From positions 3,125,372 to 3,189,371 of the forward strand of contig NC_084807.1 of NCBI RefSeq assembly GCF_963583255.1: a DNA stretch of 64,000 bases, written 5' to 3'. This stretch comes from Pyrus communis. Lineage: Eukaryota > Streptophyta > Magnoliopsida > Rosales > Rosaceae. The stretch's first letter is position 1, and each line of letters opens with the position of its first letter. This document shows, piece by piece, positions 48,330 to 61,009 of the stretch. Below the pieces are notes generated by a model. It worked only from the letters and a program-made list of their open reading frames with translations, did not search any database and was not told the DNA's origin. A program made the translations under genes and the position numbers.

Positions 48330-49140
48330 GCCATTGTTAATCTTTATTTTGATTGTCTTTTTAGGGTTTAGGAAGTAGATATAGACGATATTTGTCTCCT
48401 TAAGGAAGATGATTCGAACAAAGTGATGGAAGCAGTCGTAGAGCAAGTGGTCGATTGTCGTAGTGATGTGTTATTGTGCGTGCTTCGCTCTTTGTAAAAA
48501 CTTGCTTTCTAGCACTCGTTAAAATGTTCAGTTTTAAAGTGGACTACCGAGATCTGCGACATACATACAATATTTACCCATTCCAGTTCGTTTTATAGAA
48601 GAAAAGCTAGCTTCTAGTTTTGGCTTAGTTGCAACTGATCTAGAATCCAATGGTCTCCAAATACGGAGACAGCTTAGTCCCCCATGGATACGCTGCAACT
48701 GCAACGCTTTACAAAGGCATGTAAGAGGGATTTGTAATACGCTGGTGCGATCTCCATCATCATTCGCGTCCATGGTGGGGGTTTCATGGGTTTAGAGGAG
48801 TTAACGAGCTAAGGAGGTCGAGGTCGAGGTGTTCTCGTGTAATACATGTTCTAACAGTGGACGGATACTGTGTATTTTGGGTAAGTTCGGCCGATGATTT
48901 TAGTTAATACATGAATTGAAAAGTACGTAAGAAGAAGCAAAGCAAGTGCAAATGGAACGACTCATAGCGCTTTCTAACTTGATGCAAATTATTTTCAACT
49001 CGAAAATGAGAAGAAAAAAAAAAAGTAACAAGGATTCTAAAACCAATAACTATGCTAAATTGGAATATTGGATTTGATTCATTTGACTGTAATAAAACAT
49101 AAATGGCAAGGTTTTTATCGAGGTCTATGTTAGCACCATA
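48330..49140. other. SUA 3' UTR and spacer
   Basis: 3' UTR probably extends to about 48520. The remainder is spacer; the minus-strand frame near 48534-48773 has no recognisable signature. Confidence 0.5.
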
Positions 49141-51603
49141 CGAGAAAATATGCCCGCGCGTTGCTGCGGGACTTGAATAAATTTATCGCAACAGGCATGA
49201 ATAGTTTCCACACAAAGCAACTAAAAAGACACAGCACCTAAGAATCAATGAACAATTGGGACATCTTACTCATGTGAGTCTCAATCCCTATTTCAAATCC
49301 CTAGTGAACAAAAGTCCTATTTCTTCTTCAAATTGAATCGACATCATTGATCAAGCAATTAAACATTCCTACTAACAAATAATTGACCCAAGAGTTGAGC
49401 AGATATATAGGGATTGGAAAAAGGGGACGCAATTAAACTATATAATTTAACAAAAGTAAAGGTCAACAGAGCTCTTCGAATTAAACTATATACCTAATTT
49501 ACCAGAAAACTTCGTAAAATTAACAGTTTACCAGATATAAGCACTTAATTTTCCTATTTAAAACAGTTTACCCATTCTTGATAAGTAAAATATAGCTTAA
49601 GCTTAATTTATTAACAGCTTAATGCAGTTCAAAAGTATTTTCTGTTGTGGCGAGAAGGAGAAGCTACAGCTAACCCGCCTTAACTTTTTACTTTTTCCAT
49701 ATGCATATGTACAGTTTACTTGCACCCTCATACCATGTGTTTTGAGCTGTTATCTATCCTCCACTTGTAGCATTTTCGCTCTTCTGCACGGGAACCTCGA
49801 CAGCAAACGATTTCATCTGTTACCGGTTAATGGAGATGTCTTCTGCACAACTGTACTACAAAGAGGGAGAGAAACAGTATTAGGAAAACACATTATACTC
49901 AAAATCATCACCAAAGATATTTTTAAACAGATCAAAATCCATTCATATGAATAGTTTCCACACAAAGCAACTAAAAAGATGTAGTACCTAAGAACCAGTG
50001 AAGTCAAACTTTGCTTGCTATATATGGATAGCTATAAGAAACATTCATTTGTAGATCGTACTGTGTCATCAATATCATAGTTTCAAGTAATCAGCCCACT
50101 ACATGGAAGAAAAACACAGAAAACGGAAAGTAGAAAAGTAGAATACATAATACTTGAGCTCTGGCAAGAATAGTAAGTTTCTGAAAAAATTGCTAAACCG
50201 TCTTACAAATTCAATCATTAAACATTATACTTAACCTAAGACAAAGTATATAGTTTGTTTACAAAGCAAAACGAAGTGCTGCTATAATCTGCAACAGATA
50301 TGAATCATTTCCACATAAAGATACTCAAATTTGATGGCACATTGAATAACCAGCAAGCAAAGCAATACACGCCATGTGCTAACACGAAACTAAAACAAAA
50401 GGAGGATTAAATCGGATCAATCAAATAAAGAATCTATTAATGGTTATTTTTAACCTAACTATTAAAAGGAGCTTTATAACACCACAATCAATATATTTGA
50501 ACCCAACCAAAAAGAAACTAATAAGTTTATAAACACGCATAAAATATATAACCTTTCATAACTACTCAAAAGCTCATACTCAAAAGTAATGAATTTCGGA
50601 GTACATATTTCAATTACAAACCGCAAATAAAGTGGAATTCAAATTGATAAACTGGCAGAGGAAAATGCATTAACATTTTCATGCTATCTGCCTTGATGAC
50701 AATATTCATGAGTATTGAGATTTTATAGAAATAGATAATGAAATGGGTGAGAAAATAACAAAGAATGTTCATCCTTTTTCAATCAGGAGCAATCCAAAAC
50801 AGAACTAAAAAGAACCCATCTTTCAATTTTAGCTCTTTGACACCATTGAAAAAACATTACATTAAAATTTTGCAAATCGTTACTTATCATTCTTCAGAAG
50901 CATTTTTATGATTTCTAGGCATATTTAAAAAAGAAGAAGGTAGAAATATGAATCCAAACAACCTCCAATGGATACGTTAATAGGATCGTTAGCCAACCAC
51001 TAAATACTTCCAAAGATTATAAAAAAGTGGTGTCTCTGTTACATGCATCTCCGAGACCCCCCCCCCACCCCACGGCAGGCGAGAAAAGGGAAGGCAAAAA
51101 TCAAAATTTGCCTCTGCCTTGCGTTACTGAAAGTTTAAACTAAAATATTGTCTTAATTTGAAATCCGTCAAGGGCTATAGCTATCCCCTAAACTACCATG
51201 TTACCCAAAATTCTTTTATCAGCAACGTAGAAAAGCATTAAACCACCCCCATTCCAATAAATCTCACACAAAACCTAAGAAAGAACAATGCAAAGAATAG
51301 TAGAAAAATATTGAAAGACATGATTTACATGAACGTTCACAATGAAGAAGAATTCTCGCCAATCATGCGCCGCATATTTCTACATAACAAAAAAATTGCA
51401 AAAAATATGAGTCACGTTTTAATCACCATTTCTAACAACTATTCAATAAAGGATCAAACAACATATAACAATTTGAGAAAAAAAGGGAACTAAATTTAAG
51501 TTGAGTAGGGTAAATAATTGAAGTGACCTTGAGACATTTAAGGTAAGATTTTTGTGTAGTGTTGAGCCATATAGCAAGAACAATTGATATGCAACACATT
51601 TAG

Positions 51604-51621
51604 CCCGTGCGTTGTTGCGGG
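51604..51621 (-). other. Second Helitron-type 3' hairpin, decayed end
   Basis: CCCGTGCGTTGTTGCGGG on the plus strand is a variant of the Helitron terminal hairpin. The expected CTAG is not found next to it (CTAAATG instead), so this may be a degraded terminus of another family member. Confidence 0.5.
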
Positions 51622-52598
51622 AATGTCAAATGGATCATAAATATTGTAAGTGTTAAAATAAGGGAAACTTCTGAACAAACTATCAGTTGACATGAAAGTT
51701 CCTTATAGGAAGGAATTGTTATGATGCAGCTACTATTGAGATGATTGTGAAACTGATCATGTTCAACTGGATATATTTAAGCATTGATAAAATGAGGATT
51801 ACATCTATGATTGCCATGTTAATTTTTATTATGATTTTTCTCATAACCTTAAAATAGGGCCAAGAATTTCGACTCACCATCCCCCTTTTGCATAGAGCAA
51901 CTCGCTTCCTTTGTTAACAGACCAAAATAACACGCTCCTATTGAGGAATGACTCCAATGCCACACAACTGAAACATTACAAAGACAATTATAGAAAAATC
52001 CATTAATCCCTAGCTTTCATTTATCCAAAAGCATTTCGCATATTCATCATCTCTCTGATCATGAAAAATTTAAATTAATAATAATCACTCAAATCATATT
52101 ACAGTATATCACAAACTATGCCATCTGATAATCGATAAATTTAAAATGAAAACCATAATCTGAAATGTCCTAATTTTCACAAACACTTTCACAAAAGCCA
52201 AACAAAAAAAAAAAAAACAAAAGGAGATGAATGAGAAATGAGAATCGAGTAATTACCATGTCCGGATTTGGATGAGGAAGGAAGAGAAGGCCATGATCGG
52301 CGCTCAGTCTTCCTCTTCTTGTAATTTATGTTCCCCTTTCAAATTTCAAAAACAAAAAAACCACCCATACTTGATTCCCATAAAATAAAAATAAAAATAA
52401 ATAAATAAATAAAACTGGTATAAAAATTTCATGACACCTATAAAAATCCACCATGCATAGTTCTTTTAATTCTATCACAGAAACTTCACTTTAAACTAAC
52501 CTTTACACAATCCTAATCATTTGTGAATTACCATATTCTTATCATTATTTCAATGTCTTCTTATATATAGGGTGAGCTCAGACCAGTCACTAAAGTTG

Positions 52599-52930
52599 CT
52601 AATGTATTAGGCATGACTTACAATATTCTTCAGTGTCATCCCCACTCCATTTCTTCCCAAAACCCAGGTATTCGGTGCCAGAACTCCATCTTCTCAGTTG
52701 TTGCATATCTTCTTGCAAATAAGTCATTGACTTCTCACACCTAGAGACCAAGCCATCACGCTGCAAACGCGAGCATCTCTGATCAGCATCAAAGGGGGTT
52801 GGCTTGGAAAATGATAACTGAGCATCATTCAAGGGATTATTCTGTAGCGATGTGCTTACTCTGGATGATGCCAAAGTGGCCCCTTGAATAGGTAATGAAG
52901 GTAGTCATCCATCGAGCCCTTGGACAGGTG
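52599..52930 (-). other. Exon-like open frame of unknown origin
   Basis: Minus-strand frame of 91 codons containing SLQNNPLNDAQLSFSKPTPF, RCSRLQRDGLVSRCEKSM, TYLQEDMQQLRRW and GFGKKWSGDDTEEY, with a possible acceptor just upstream. Its composition is protein-like (charged, no low complexity). It may be another captured exon in the Helitron-like region. I do not recognise the family. Confidence 0.4.
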
Positions 52931-54887
52931 CACTGTACTGCATGAACATGAGAAATGCGAAAAAAATAAGAATTATAAAAAATAAAGTGAATCAAACCCA
53001 TGGATCTTATTGGAATTACTTTCATAAAAGCTTAAGCATTTTGGAAAGAACATTTTCATTTAAAAATAAATTTTAATGTCTTTCTATTCAAGTATGTTGG
53101 CCCAAAATTAAAAGTGATAGATGCTTTCAAACAGTTTACTTTGTACCCATCATTAACATACAATTTTTTAGAAGTAATGTAGACGGATTTGTTTAGTTGC
53201 ATCAGGCTCCTCAGTTTCCAACTGACATGCCAATTTATGATCCACTGCCCTTTCTTTTCAGACAATAAATCTAAAACATTGATAAAACCAAATGTATCCG
53301 ATAATAGAAAACTATGTAAATTTCCTAGGAGAGTTCATGAACAGAAGAACTGACAAAGTATTGAGTTGATCATGGCTTTTATACCTAACCCAGTGAACAG
53401 CGGCTGGAAGAAGTATCTCAGGAATAAGCAATATTATAATGGATTGCTCGGAAGCGCATATTCTTCAAATTCCTCATCGCAAGGACAGCAGCAAAGAGCA
53501 CCCATCTCTACATTTCCACCAATATATACAAAAAAGTCAAAATTTGAGTTTCTGAAGACAAATCACACTTAAAACGGGCTCACCATCTCTTATTACTTAT
53601 TCGCAGTGTATAGTAATATCCAGTATCACATTCATACGCAATAGTATCTAGTACTAAAGCTCTTTCAAGTTTCACTCCAAAACCTCAAGTTACAGCTATA
53701 GATTATAATGACATTCATACACGATAATATTTAGTACTAAAGCTTTTTTGAGTTTCACTCCAAAACTCAAGTTACAGCTTTGTATTATAATGTTTCCCCT
53801 AGACAATGATCATTCACATTCAACAAAAGCATTCTAGCTGCTTCATTGATAAAGATTCATCAGCTATTTAACTCTACAAATAAGATAAACATAGAAAATT
53901 TAAAAAGAAATAGACATAACCACATAAACAGGCACGGCAACATATATTTTAAAACAAACAAAACCAAGTCACAAACACGCTTGATTTTTCATCCAGCGAT
54001 CAAAATCAAACCACATCTATAAACCATGAAATAGTACATATGGAAATCAAATGTGATCGTCATCTAAAACTCGATAAATTAATTGTCAACATAAAAAATT
54101 ACCTCACATCTTCACTTCTGTTCTGCTTTGGCATCAGCAAGTTGACTTCTAGGTTAAGGAAGTCCTGAAAACAAAATAACGAAAAACGTTTACCGGTCCA
54201 ACATTTCAACATGTGGTTTTGGTAAGTATGACATTTCAACATAAACGTGATATAGAAGACAGATATCCACATGTCATTTCGTTTGTTCAGAACCAACAAA
54301 AAGGCCAAATATAAGAGAATTGAACCAATTTAAAACAGTAAATCAGTCTCCCAATAAAGGAGAACATAAGCATGATATACAAAGATCGAAAGGCACTTTT
54401 AATTTGGTTTCCTCAAAAGCAATGAAAATAATGCTAAATCAAATTGAATTGAACAAAGTGGAAACGGGATAAATGAAGATTTGAAATTGCTTACATCTCT
54501 ATCATATCCCGCATTTCCCTTACAAAATAAACAATTATGAGTAGAGTACATGAAAATCAGCACAGCAAAAAAAAACCCTATTGTTTATTATGCTGAACAA
54601 TTACGAATACAGAAAACAATATAAAACAGTTCCTAATTACAGACTTAATACATACAATGGCCTAAAAAAAAAAGGCAAAATCTAATCAATTTCATCCAAA
54701 TTCAATATTATACATCAAAGACACAATCTTTCGATATCCTAAACCAAAATTATCATACAAAAACCATAAATTTTCCGAATTCGCAAGCATCAAGTCAATC
54801 TCTCTCAATTCCTAAACAAATTCTCATAATTCTAGAATCCAAATTGTAATCTTCGATAATTTTTTAAAGAAAATCAAGAAATTATAC

Positions 54888-55118
54888 CTTCCATCGACTA
54901 ACGTACCACTCCTCCTTCTCCACAAAGAAAGCATTGAACTTTTCCAATTTGTTCTCCAGCAACTTCACGAAATTGGTGACGTCCTTGGAAACCTCACCAG
55001 CTTCGCTGACTTTGCATACTAAATCTCTGTCGTCGGCCAATATGGGCTGTTTAGTAGAGATTTGCCTTCGTCTCTGGGATAGATCAGCGTCAGCTGCTTC
55101 TTCAAGTCCTTGTACGAC
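54888..55118 (-). pseudogene. Captured SPX-domain gene exon
   Basis: SPX proteins sense inositol pyrophosphates and inhibit PHR phosphate-starvation factors. The minus strand reads LSYKDLKKQLTLIYPRDEG, then a stop after TTEI. In another frame it reads VSEAGEVSKDVTNFVKLLEN, KLEKFNAFFVEKEEWYVSRW and K, followed by a GTATAA donor at 54887. These are the SPX signatures YKxLKK and FNxFFVEKEExY. The frameshift and stop near 55030 break it, and the N-terminal start and C-terminal part are missing. Confidence 0.9.
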
Positions 55119-55373
55119 AGATGAAGAATGGGTTAGAGATTAGTTTGATTAAGAATTAACTCACCTATTATTGATTAAGAATTAATCCCAACCATGCCAG
55201 CTCTCCACTCTCAATTCACTTATTATTGATTAAGAATTAACTCCTAAAATTAATTAACAAAACCCATTACTCAAAAATCCAAACTTTATAAGGAAAAAAA
55301 AGTAAATACTGGTAAAGCTCAATTACAAAATGAATAGGAAATTGACACTGAGAAGAAACACAGTAGGGAGCAC

Positions 55374-55430
55374 CTTATCGTCTTCAAAACCACCTTATTC
55401 GGTTTTTCCTTGTTGATGATCTTGTCAAAT
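55374..55430 (-). pseudogene. Captured HIT/HINT-family exon
   Basis: A 57-base segment with AG and GT borders on the minus strand. It reads FDKIINKEKPNKVV, then EDDK after a one-base deletion, resembling the first conserved block of histidine-triad nucleotide-binding proteins (FDKIINKEIPxxVVxEDDK). The HxHxH active site is not present. It lies about 260 bases upstream of the SPX exon on the same strand. Short, so confidence is moderate. Confidence 0.62.
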
Positions 55431-57437
55431 CTACAAAAAAAAAAAATACAAATTCAATTAATCAAACAGCTTACATTATTTCTGAATAAAAAAGTGATGG
55501 AAAATACACGGTTGGCCGAACATGCCGTCTTTGAAAGCAGAAGAATTTGAGATTCAATTTGGGTGGAAATGGGCACTGCTAGAAGGGAAAATAACACTAA
55601 TAAAAACCAAAACTATTTCAACTAAACCTATACCCCAACCAAGCACAACCAAATGCACACTAATCACATTTGTAACTATAGAAATAGGGAACCAAACAGA
55701 TATAACAAATGTAATATCATTGGTTCAAAAATATTAAAGGAGCTATAGGTCGTAGTGTAGCATGCAAAAGTGCTACTACTCTGAATTTCCAACATGCTCA
55801 ACAGATCTCTGACTTTCCATATGTATTTAAATTGAAACTAAGAGATCATTTTTCCGCACACTGATTATTTGAGATTCGCTACAAAAATGAATCCATAACT
55901 TACTTACGTTTCAAAATGCACTCTAACATCCATTAATCTAAACATAATTTCTTGAGCAAAGCAAACAATTCAATCTCATTCCTCCATAAATGTCGTTGTT
56001 TTATTACTTCATGGGGCTAATTTCTTCCAAAAGATTCACAGCCAATGGTTTCCAACATTAAAATATAACAACATGTTGAACACATTAAACAAACAGTTTT
56101 TCCAATTACTAAACAGTTTTATTAAACGGGAAATAAGGTTATTTTCTTGTCGCAGAAATAGCATTTACAATGTATCAAAGCAAGTGGTGGTTACTAAAAT
56201 GAATATGTTAGCATACTCTTATAGCATAAAATCTAATAACCTAAATGATAGTGTTTCAATTGATATCAACAATTAGAAACAACACAATTGCAAACATAAA
56301 GTTAGGTGATTTCATGGTTAAAAACCATGTAAACCACCTAGACATAAAGAAATAAAAAATACATGAAAATTAAGGACTGACTTGAGCTTGGAGTCCATAT
56401 AATGCTTTTAAGAGTAGCAAATGTTCTTTTGGACTGAGTTCTGTTGGAGAGAGTTCCTTGTAATAAGATATCTCCTCTCTGCACAAACAGCAAAATGGCA
56501 AAAATGGTTAGTCTGTCTAAAGAATGAAACCAGATTAAATACAGTGAATGGTGCTAAGATGAATACACCCATAATTTATAATTAAGCTAAGCAAATCACA
56601 GCAAGCACAACACAATGACAACAATATGAACTTTCAAATAACATAACATTTATCAACTACTCTGCACAGGATTTTCAAAAAATGGATAACTAACCTGTAA
56701 TTTAGAAACTTATGTCGTTCACTCGCTTACTGATTAAGTGTCTTAAGTTTGGGAAGAGTATTCCATGAGCTGCAAAACACAGTGAAACAAAGATCAAACA
56801 AAGACAAAAAGAAGTAGTTGAATGAATCATAATTTTGCCAAATTGTATGGCCATATGGTACAATGGGGGATCGTGACAGGCCATGGATATTGATGTTGAC
56901 CTCAAACCTCACAAATCATATATAATTCCTTAAGAACCATATGTAATTTATCAACAAACAAACAGCTAAAAGCTAGCCCTGCAACTAATTATCTCACAAA
57001 TAATGATTGTGTGCATATCTAAGATAAAACTGAACCAGATTCAAAGAATTATTCGGAGAGTTCTTTCATAGCTTTCATACGGTCATCAATTAAGTTTTGC
57101 AGACTTATGTCTCATACTTCTTAGCAATGAAAGAAACACAAATAGCACTCATACTCAGAACAAAAAATAATCTTTAATTTCTTCTAATAATGTTCTTGAG
57201 GGAGAGAATGAAACTGGAAATTTATATTTTGGAGATTTTAGTGCACACATACATACCAACATGTGCAAGAAAAGCAGTCTGAATTTGAATTGCAGCTATA
57301 TCCTCAATTGGCAATCCAAGAATAAAACAGAAACCTATTCCTTATCGAGAACTACAGGGCTTGACTAAGAACATGCAACCATAATTGATGTTCTAGATTC
57401 TTATATTGAAAATTTTAAAGGACCAAAAGTGCATTGC

Positions 57438-57644
57438 TCTCTCGGCTAGACTGTGGCTATATGTAGCTTGTACCCTTCTTGCCCTGACATGGATATAGTC
57501 TTGCTTGGGTGGCTCGGAAGGTTTAGAGCTTTCTTCAGCTGGCTTGTTGTCACCAGCAGCTGAACTTTCTTCAACTTCAGCCTTCAAACTGCCATTTTCA
57601 TTACTGGATCCTGCTAATTTCACCCGTTTTCCACCTGAATCTTT
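57438..57644 (-). pseudogene. Captured exon of a bHLH79-like transcription factor
   Basis: After an acceptor at 57645-57646 (minus strand), the frame reads KDSGGKRVKLAGSSNENG, an acidic linker, then [20 protein letters not shown] and AERA. This is the start of the bHLH basic region of the bHLH79/BPE group ([23 protein letters not shown]). Gly to Val and Asp to Tyr changes hit the DNA-contacting region. Homology ends at AERA, before the helices. It cannot make a functional factor. Confidence 0.88.
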
Positions 57645-58087
57645 CTGTTCGTGAACAAACAGGGCAAAGAAAACAATAAACAACGATACAAAAAATTCAA
57701 GACCAATCAAACAACATACAAACAGACATCAATAACTGAAAATCATGCAGCTTAACTCGCTTAACGACACACATCACGCCATTTTCAGATGCATTAACAT
57801 TAAAAATCAAGTCTTTACATATAGCTGAGACACTAGAATCGCAACTTCAGAATTTCCTAATAGTACATGGATTCTATAACTTTAGATAAAATTATCTATA
57901 CTACACATATGCAGATCAATTCCAGATAAATTAAGATCAAATCAAGGTATGGAATATATCAATTTAGGGTTGGAAAATCACCTTGAAATTTCAGTGGACA
58001 TAGAGTGAGCGAGAAAGCCGAGAGACAGAGACAGTGGGAGAGATGAGAGAGAGAGAAATGGTTTGAGAGATGAGAAAGTGAGAGATG

Positions 58088-58310
58088 CAGAGTCTTAGAG
58101 CCGGCTTCCCTCAACCTCTTGCGTTGTCCCCATCACCTCGATCCAATCGAATCATAGAGGCTCGATCCGATCGAAACGAAGCACAGCCTCTCTCCCCCTT
58201 GAAATCTGAAATCCCCACCCAAAAAACCACGCATGGGCCTCCATGACGCAAACGATGGAGTAAGACGACATAGGCGAGGGAAGGCAGACGGCGGTGAGAG
58301 GAGGATAGGA
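58088..58310. repeat. Segment shared with the first Helitron (about 30930-31150)
   Basis: The two stretches match closely in the same (+) orientation, including CCATCACCTCGATCC, CGAAACGAAGCACAGCCTCT and ACCACGCATGGGCCT. GC content is high. It is a dispersed repeat in both Helitron-like regions; the opposite orientation relative to the presumed element direction suggests an independent insertion. Confidence 0.82.
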
Positions 58311-58608
58311 TGGACGCGAGACCGTCTGTGTCGTTCTCGTCGGGTCTGTGAGACGGAAGAGGCAAGGAGGGTTTGAGAAGGAAACGAAAAAGACCGCCTT
58401 TACCATCGTTCTTCCTTCCCACGATCATCAACACGTATGCATCAAGATTAACGGCAGAGAGGGCCAGTGGTAGTCTTGTAAATAAACTGAAATGTCTTAC
58501 AAAACACTGTTCATTTCTACAGTGCAATTTTGCTAGCTTCTTTAGACTAAAGTAATTCTTACCTTTGTACGTTTTTAATTTTTCGTCAATGAATATCATA
58601 CTACATCT

Positions 58609-58609
<1 letters not shown>

Positions 58610-58644
<35 letters not shown>
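58610..58644. repeat. Poly-A tract (35 A)
   Basis: Uninterrupted A run following ACTACATCTC. It could be the tail of a retroposed sequence; no SINE promoter boxes or target duplication were identified upstream. From here to 59070 nothing else is recognised. Confidence 0.8.
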
Positions 58645-58646
<2 letters not shown>

Positions 58647-59079
58647 AGCATAAACGCCAAGTCAAAGTATAAATATGCAGACGTGTAAACAGAAATGCAA
58701 TGTAGTTTCTGGTCTTGGTTGAAAATTACATTGATCTCTTGTTAATTAGGATAAATATAATTGATTTATTCCTATTGTTGTAACTTTTGATTGACCCAAA
58801 ACCAAAGCTCCCAATTGAAAAATGAAAAATCCTTATCTATCCCTTGAAATGATCAAAACCATTCATATTACAACTTATTATCTGAAGATCATTTTTGTAA
58901 AAAATTAATAACATATGAGATTATTTAGTCATATAAATGTATAAAAACAGATGGTCGGAATGTTAAGAGTATTACGAACCGTTTATATATTTGCAACAGT
59001 TGATTGACTAAGCAAATTTTTTGTAGAGATAATCTTTATAATGTGTTTTATGGACTCATTCTTAATATGCACTATTCTA

Positions 59080-59312
59080 CAACTTTGCCCATCCTACCTC
59101 CTCTATGTTCTTGATAGCCCATCTTTGTCTTTGTAGAGTCTTTTAGTGGCATGTTTCGGTCATCTTCTCCATTACTTAGAAAAAATGAGCCACCGGTTCA
59201 AGTACAAGATACTATCGTTACCGTCTGGACAATTAGACATCCAATCCGTAATCGCAATTACCCAATTGCACGAGCGGAGCTCTACCAACTGAGCTATATT
59301 CCCCCGCGGCGG
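59080..59312 (-). pseudogene. trnA-UGC: Plastid DNA insertion: 5' exon and intron start of chloroplast trnA-UGC
   Basis: On the minus strand, ATATAGCTCAGTTGGTAGAG and CTCCGCTCxTGCAATTGGGT give the 5' half of plastid tRNA-Ala(UGC). It continues into the group II intron (CGATTACGG, GGTGGCTCA, CTAAGTAATGG, CGAAACATGCCACT, GAGGAGGTAGGATGGGC). Scattered substitutions relative to the plastid sequence known to me indicate an old transfer. The 3' exon is absent, so no tRNA can be made. It is flanked by the 14-bp direct repeat TTATGGACTCATTC (59048-59061 and 59315-59328). Confidence 0.9.
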
Positions 59313-59328
59313 GATTATGGACTCATTC

Positions 59329-59512
59329 ACAAGATCCATTACACTGGCTTAATTCAATTTGAAACATCAAAGTTCGTCAACCAATCAACATTAAATTTCC
59401 CATTGACTTCATCGGCTGAAAAATGTGGAACTTTTACGCCATTAGCGACAGTAATTTGATACAAAATCCCATCACTATACATTTCCCAATTGAATCAGGA
59501 CAGGATTAAGAC

Positions 59513-59573
<61 letters not shown>

Positions 59574-60013
59574 CGATCGCCTTCCCATGAATGGACTAAT
59601 GAGAATTAACAAGCATTTGGTCATAGTGGACGAGATATAATATTTGGTAATATTAGAATGTGACACGTGTACATAAATAATTATATGATTTTTAGATGAC
59701 CGATGAGTTTTAAGTTAAATTTAACTAAAAAAAATTACAAAAGTTATTCTCTACTCCAATCATACTTTCTAGTTAGAAAAGACTCACTATTTGCCCAGAC
59801 CAGGGACGGATGGGAATAGGGACAAGGTGGTCCTAGGACCATCTGAGTTTGAAAAATGTACATGTGAAGGTTTTTTGAGGATTATTCGAATGTTTGGTAC
59901 AAGTTTCTTTTGTGCGACTATATGTTTGATATGATGTATGCTAGACATATCTTGACATGCTACGTCAACAACACTTGACAAGTTCTCTGTATATCACTCA
60001 TCAGATTGCTTTG

Positions 60014-60044
<31 letters not shown>

Positions 60045-60990
60045 ACGTGCTTCACATTCTATTCCTGTTAAAAAACTTGTATTTAACACTTGACCTCCAA
60101 AAGTTCAAATCCTAGATCGGCCACTCTATGTGCCATATTATTATTATTATTATTATTTAGAAAGACTAGGCGAGATTAGTTATTTTCCAATGATCACATG
60201 CATAAGTGCCCTCAAAGGGGTGAGGACCATTACACCCAGAAACCCCCGCCTGTCCATTAGAATGAAATCTTTTTAGGCAATGTTAAAACAGTAATCTTTA
60301 ATATTAAGAATCGACAAGAGTCCATTTGTGTAAGACTAATCTGTTGCACTGACGTGACTTTGTTGTGGCAGTCTTGATCTATTGTAAAGGATAAGACGCA
60401 TGCTTATAGTAGTTTTTTTTTTTTACTTCTCTTCAAATTTTAGCTTAAGAGCTCATTTAAGAATTTCAATGTCGATCATCAAAATATTGCAAAGACCTAC
60501 TAAAAAAAACATTTCCATTATATAGGGAATGACTTTTTAGACTGCAAATCCGTAAAGTTGGTCGTTCAATCACAAAACGTGATTTACAATTAAATTGGGT
60601 TACTCCATTAAATAAAGCTATAACGTTGTGTTTAGTTCGTCTTATGGGAAAAGCTTGTAGGCATGATGATTCATCACCAAAGACAGCTTAAAGCACACAA
60701 TGTCAAACTCGTGTTCAATAAAGATTGCTGAATAAATAGAATTAAATAACTAAACGGTTTCGATTTTTTCAATCCAACATCGAAATTATCTAAAAGTAAT
60801 TAAATAATTAAACAATTTTAAATTTAGTTAATTATATACAATTCTTATCTCTGAAGGATGACGAAAAATTAGATGATTTTGCTTTTGGTACCATGCAGAT
60901 TCTTGAATAAAAAATGTTTCGGACACGAATGGTCGGCACGATTTTTAGCTTCGTTTATAGTACCAAGGAAATTGTCCTTTTATCTAAATT
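59329..60990. other. Spacer with simple repeats and a possible transposon relic
   Basis: Contains a CT microsatellite (59516-59570), a 28-base T run (60017-60044) and an ATT array (60138-60158). Between about 59800 and 60130 the edges GGGACGGATG and CCTAGATCGGCC look like inverted transposon termini, but the borders are not certain. No gene seen. Confidence 0.5.
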
Positions 60991-61009
60991 AAGGCATTGG
61001 AGTGAGGAT

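Larger units (their letters stand above)
49141..58560 (-). mobile_element. Reverse-oriented Helitron-like region with captured gene pieces (5' end not fixed)
   Basis: On the minus strand, 49141-49177 reproduces the 3' terminus of the 30-37 kb Helitron: the hairpin CCCGCAGCAACGCGCGGG (49153-49170), then CATATTTT, then CTCG in place of CTAG, at an A/T junction. The captured exons upstream of it (SPX, HIT, bHLH) are on the same minus strand, as in a Helitron body. A weaker second terminus-like hairpin lies at 51604-51621, so two nested or adjacent elements are possible. The 5' end was not located; a diverged 5'-end-like sequence occurs near 58510-58560. No Rep/helicase is seen. Most of the DNA between captured pieces is AT-rich and unrecognised. 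Confidence 0.55.

Noticed and set aside
58111..58665. 184-codon minus-strand frame starting with many Phe
   Set aside because: Begins in the poly-A tract and runs through a dispersed repeat; no protein signature.
59250..59312. Functional tRNA-Ala gene
   Set aside because: Only the 5' exon and part of the group II intron of the plastid gene are present; the 3' half is missing.
59800..60130. Complete hAT or CACTA element
   Set aside because: Edges look inverted (GGGACGGATG and GATCGGCC) but no target duplication or long inverted repeat could be confirmed.
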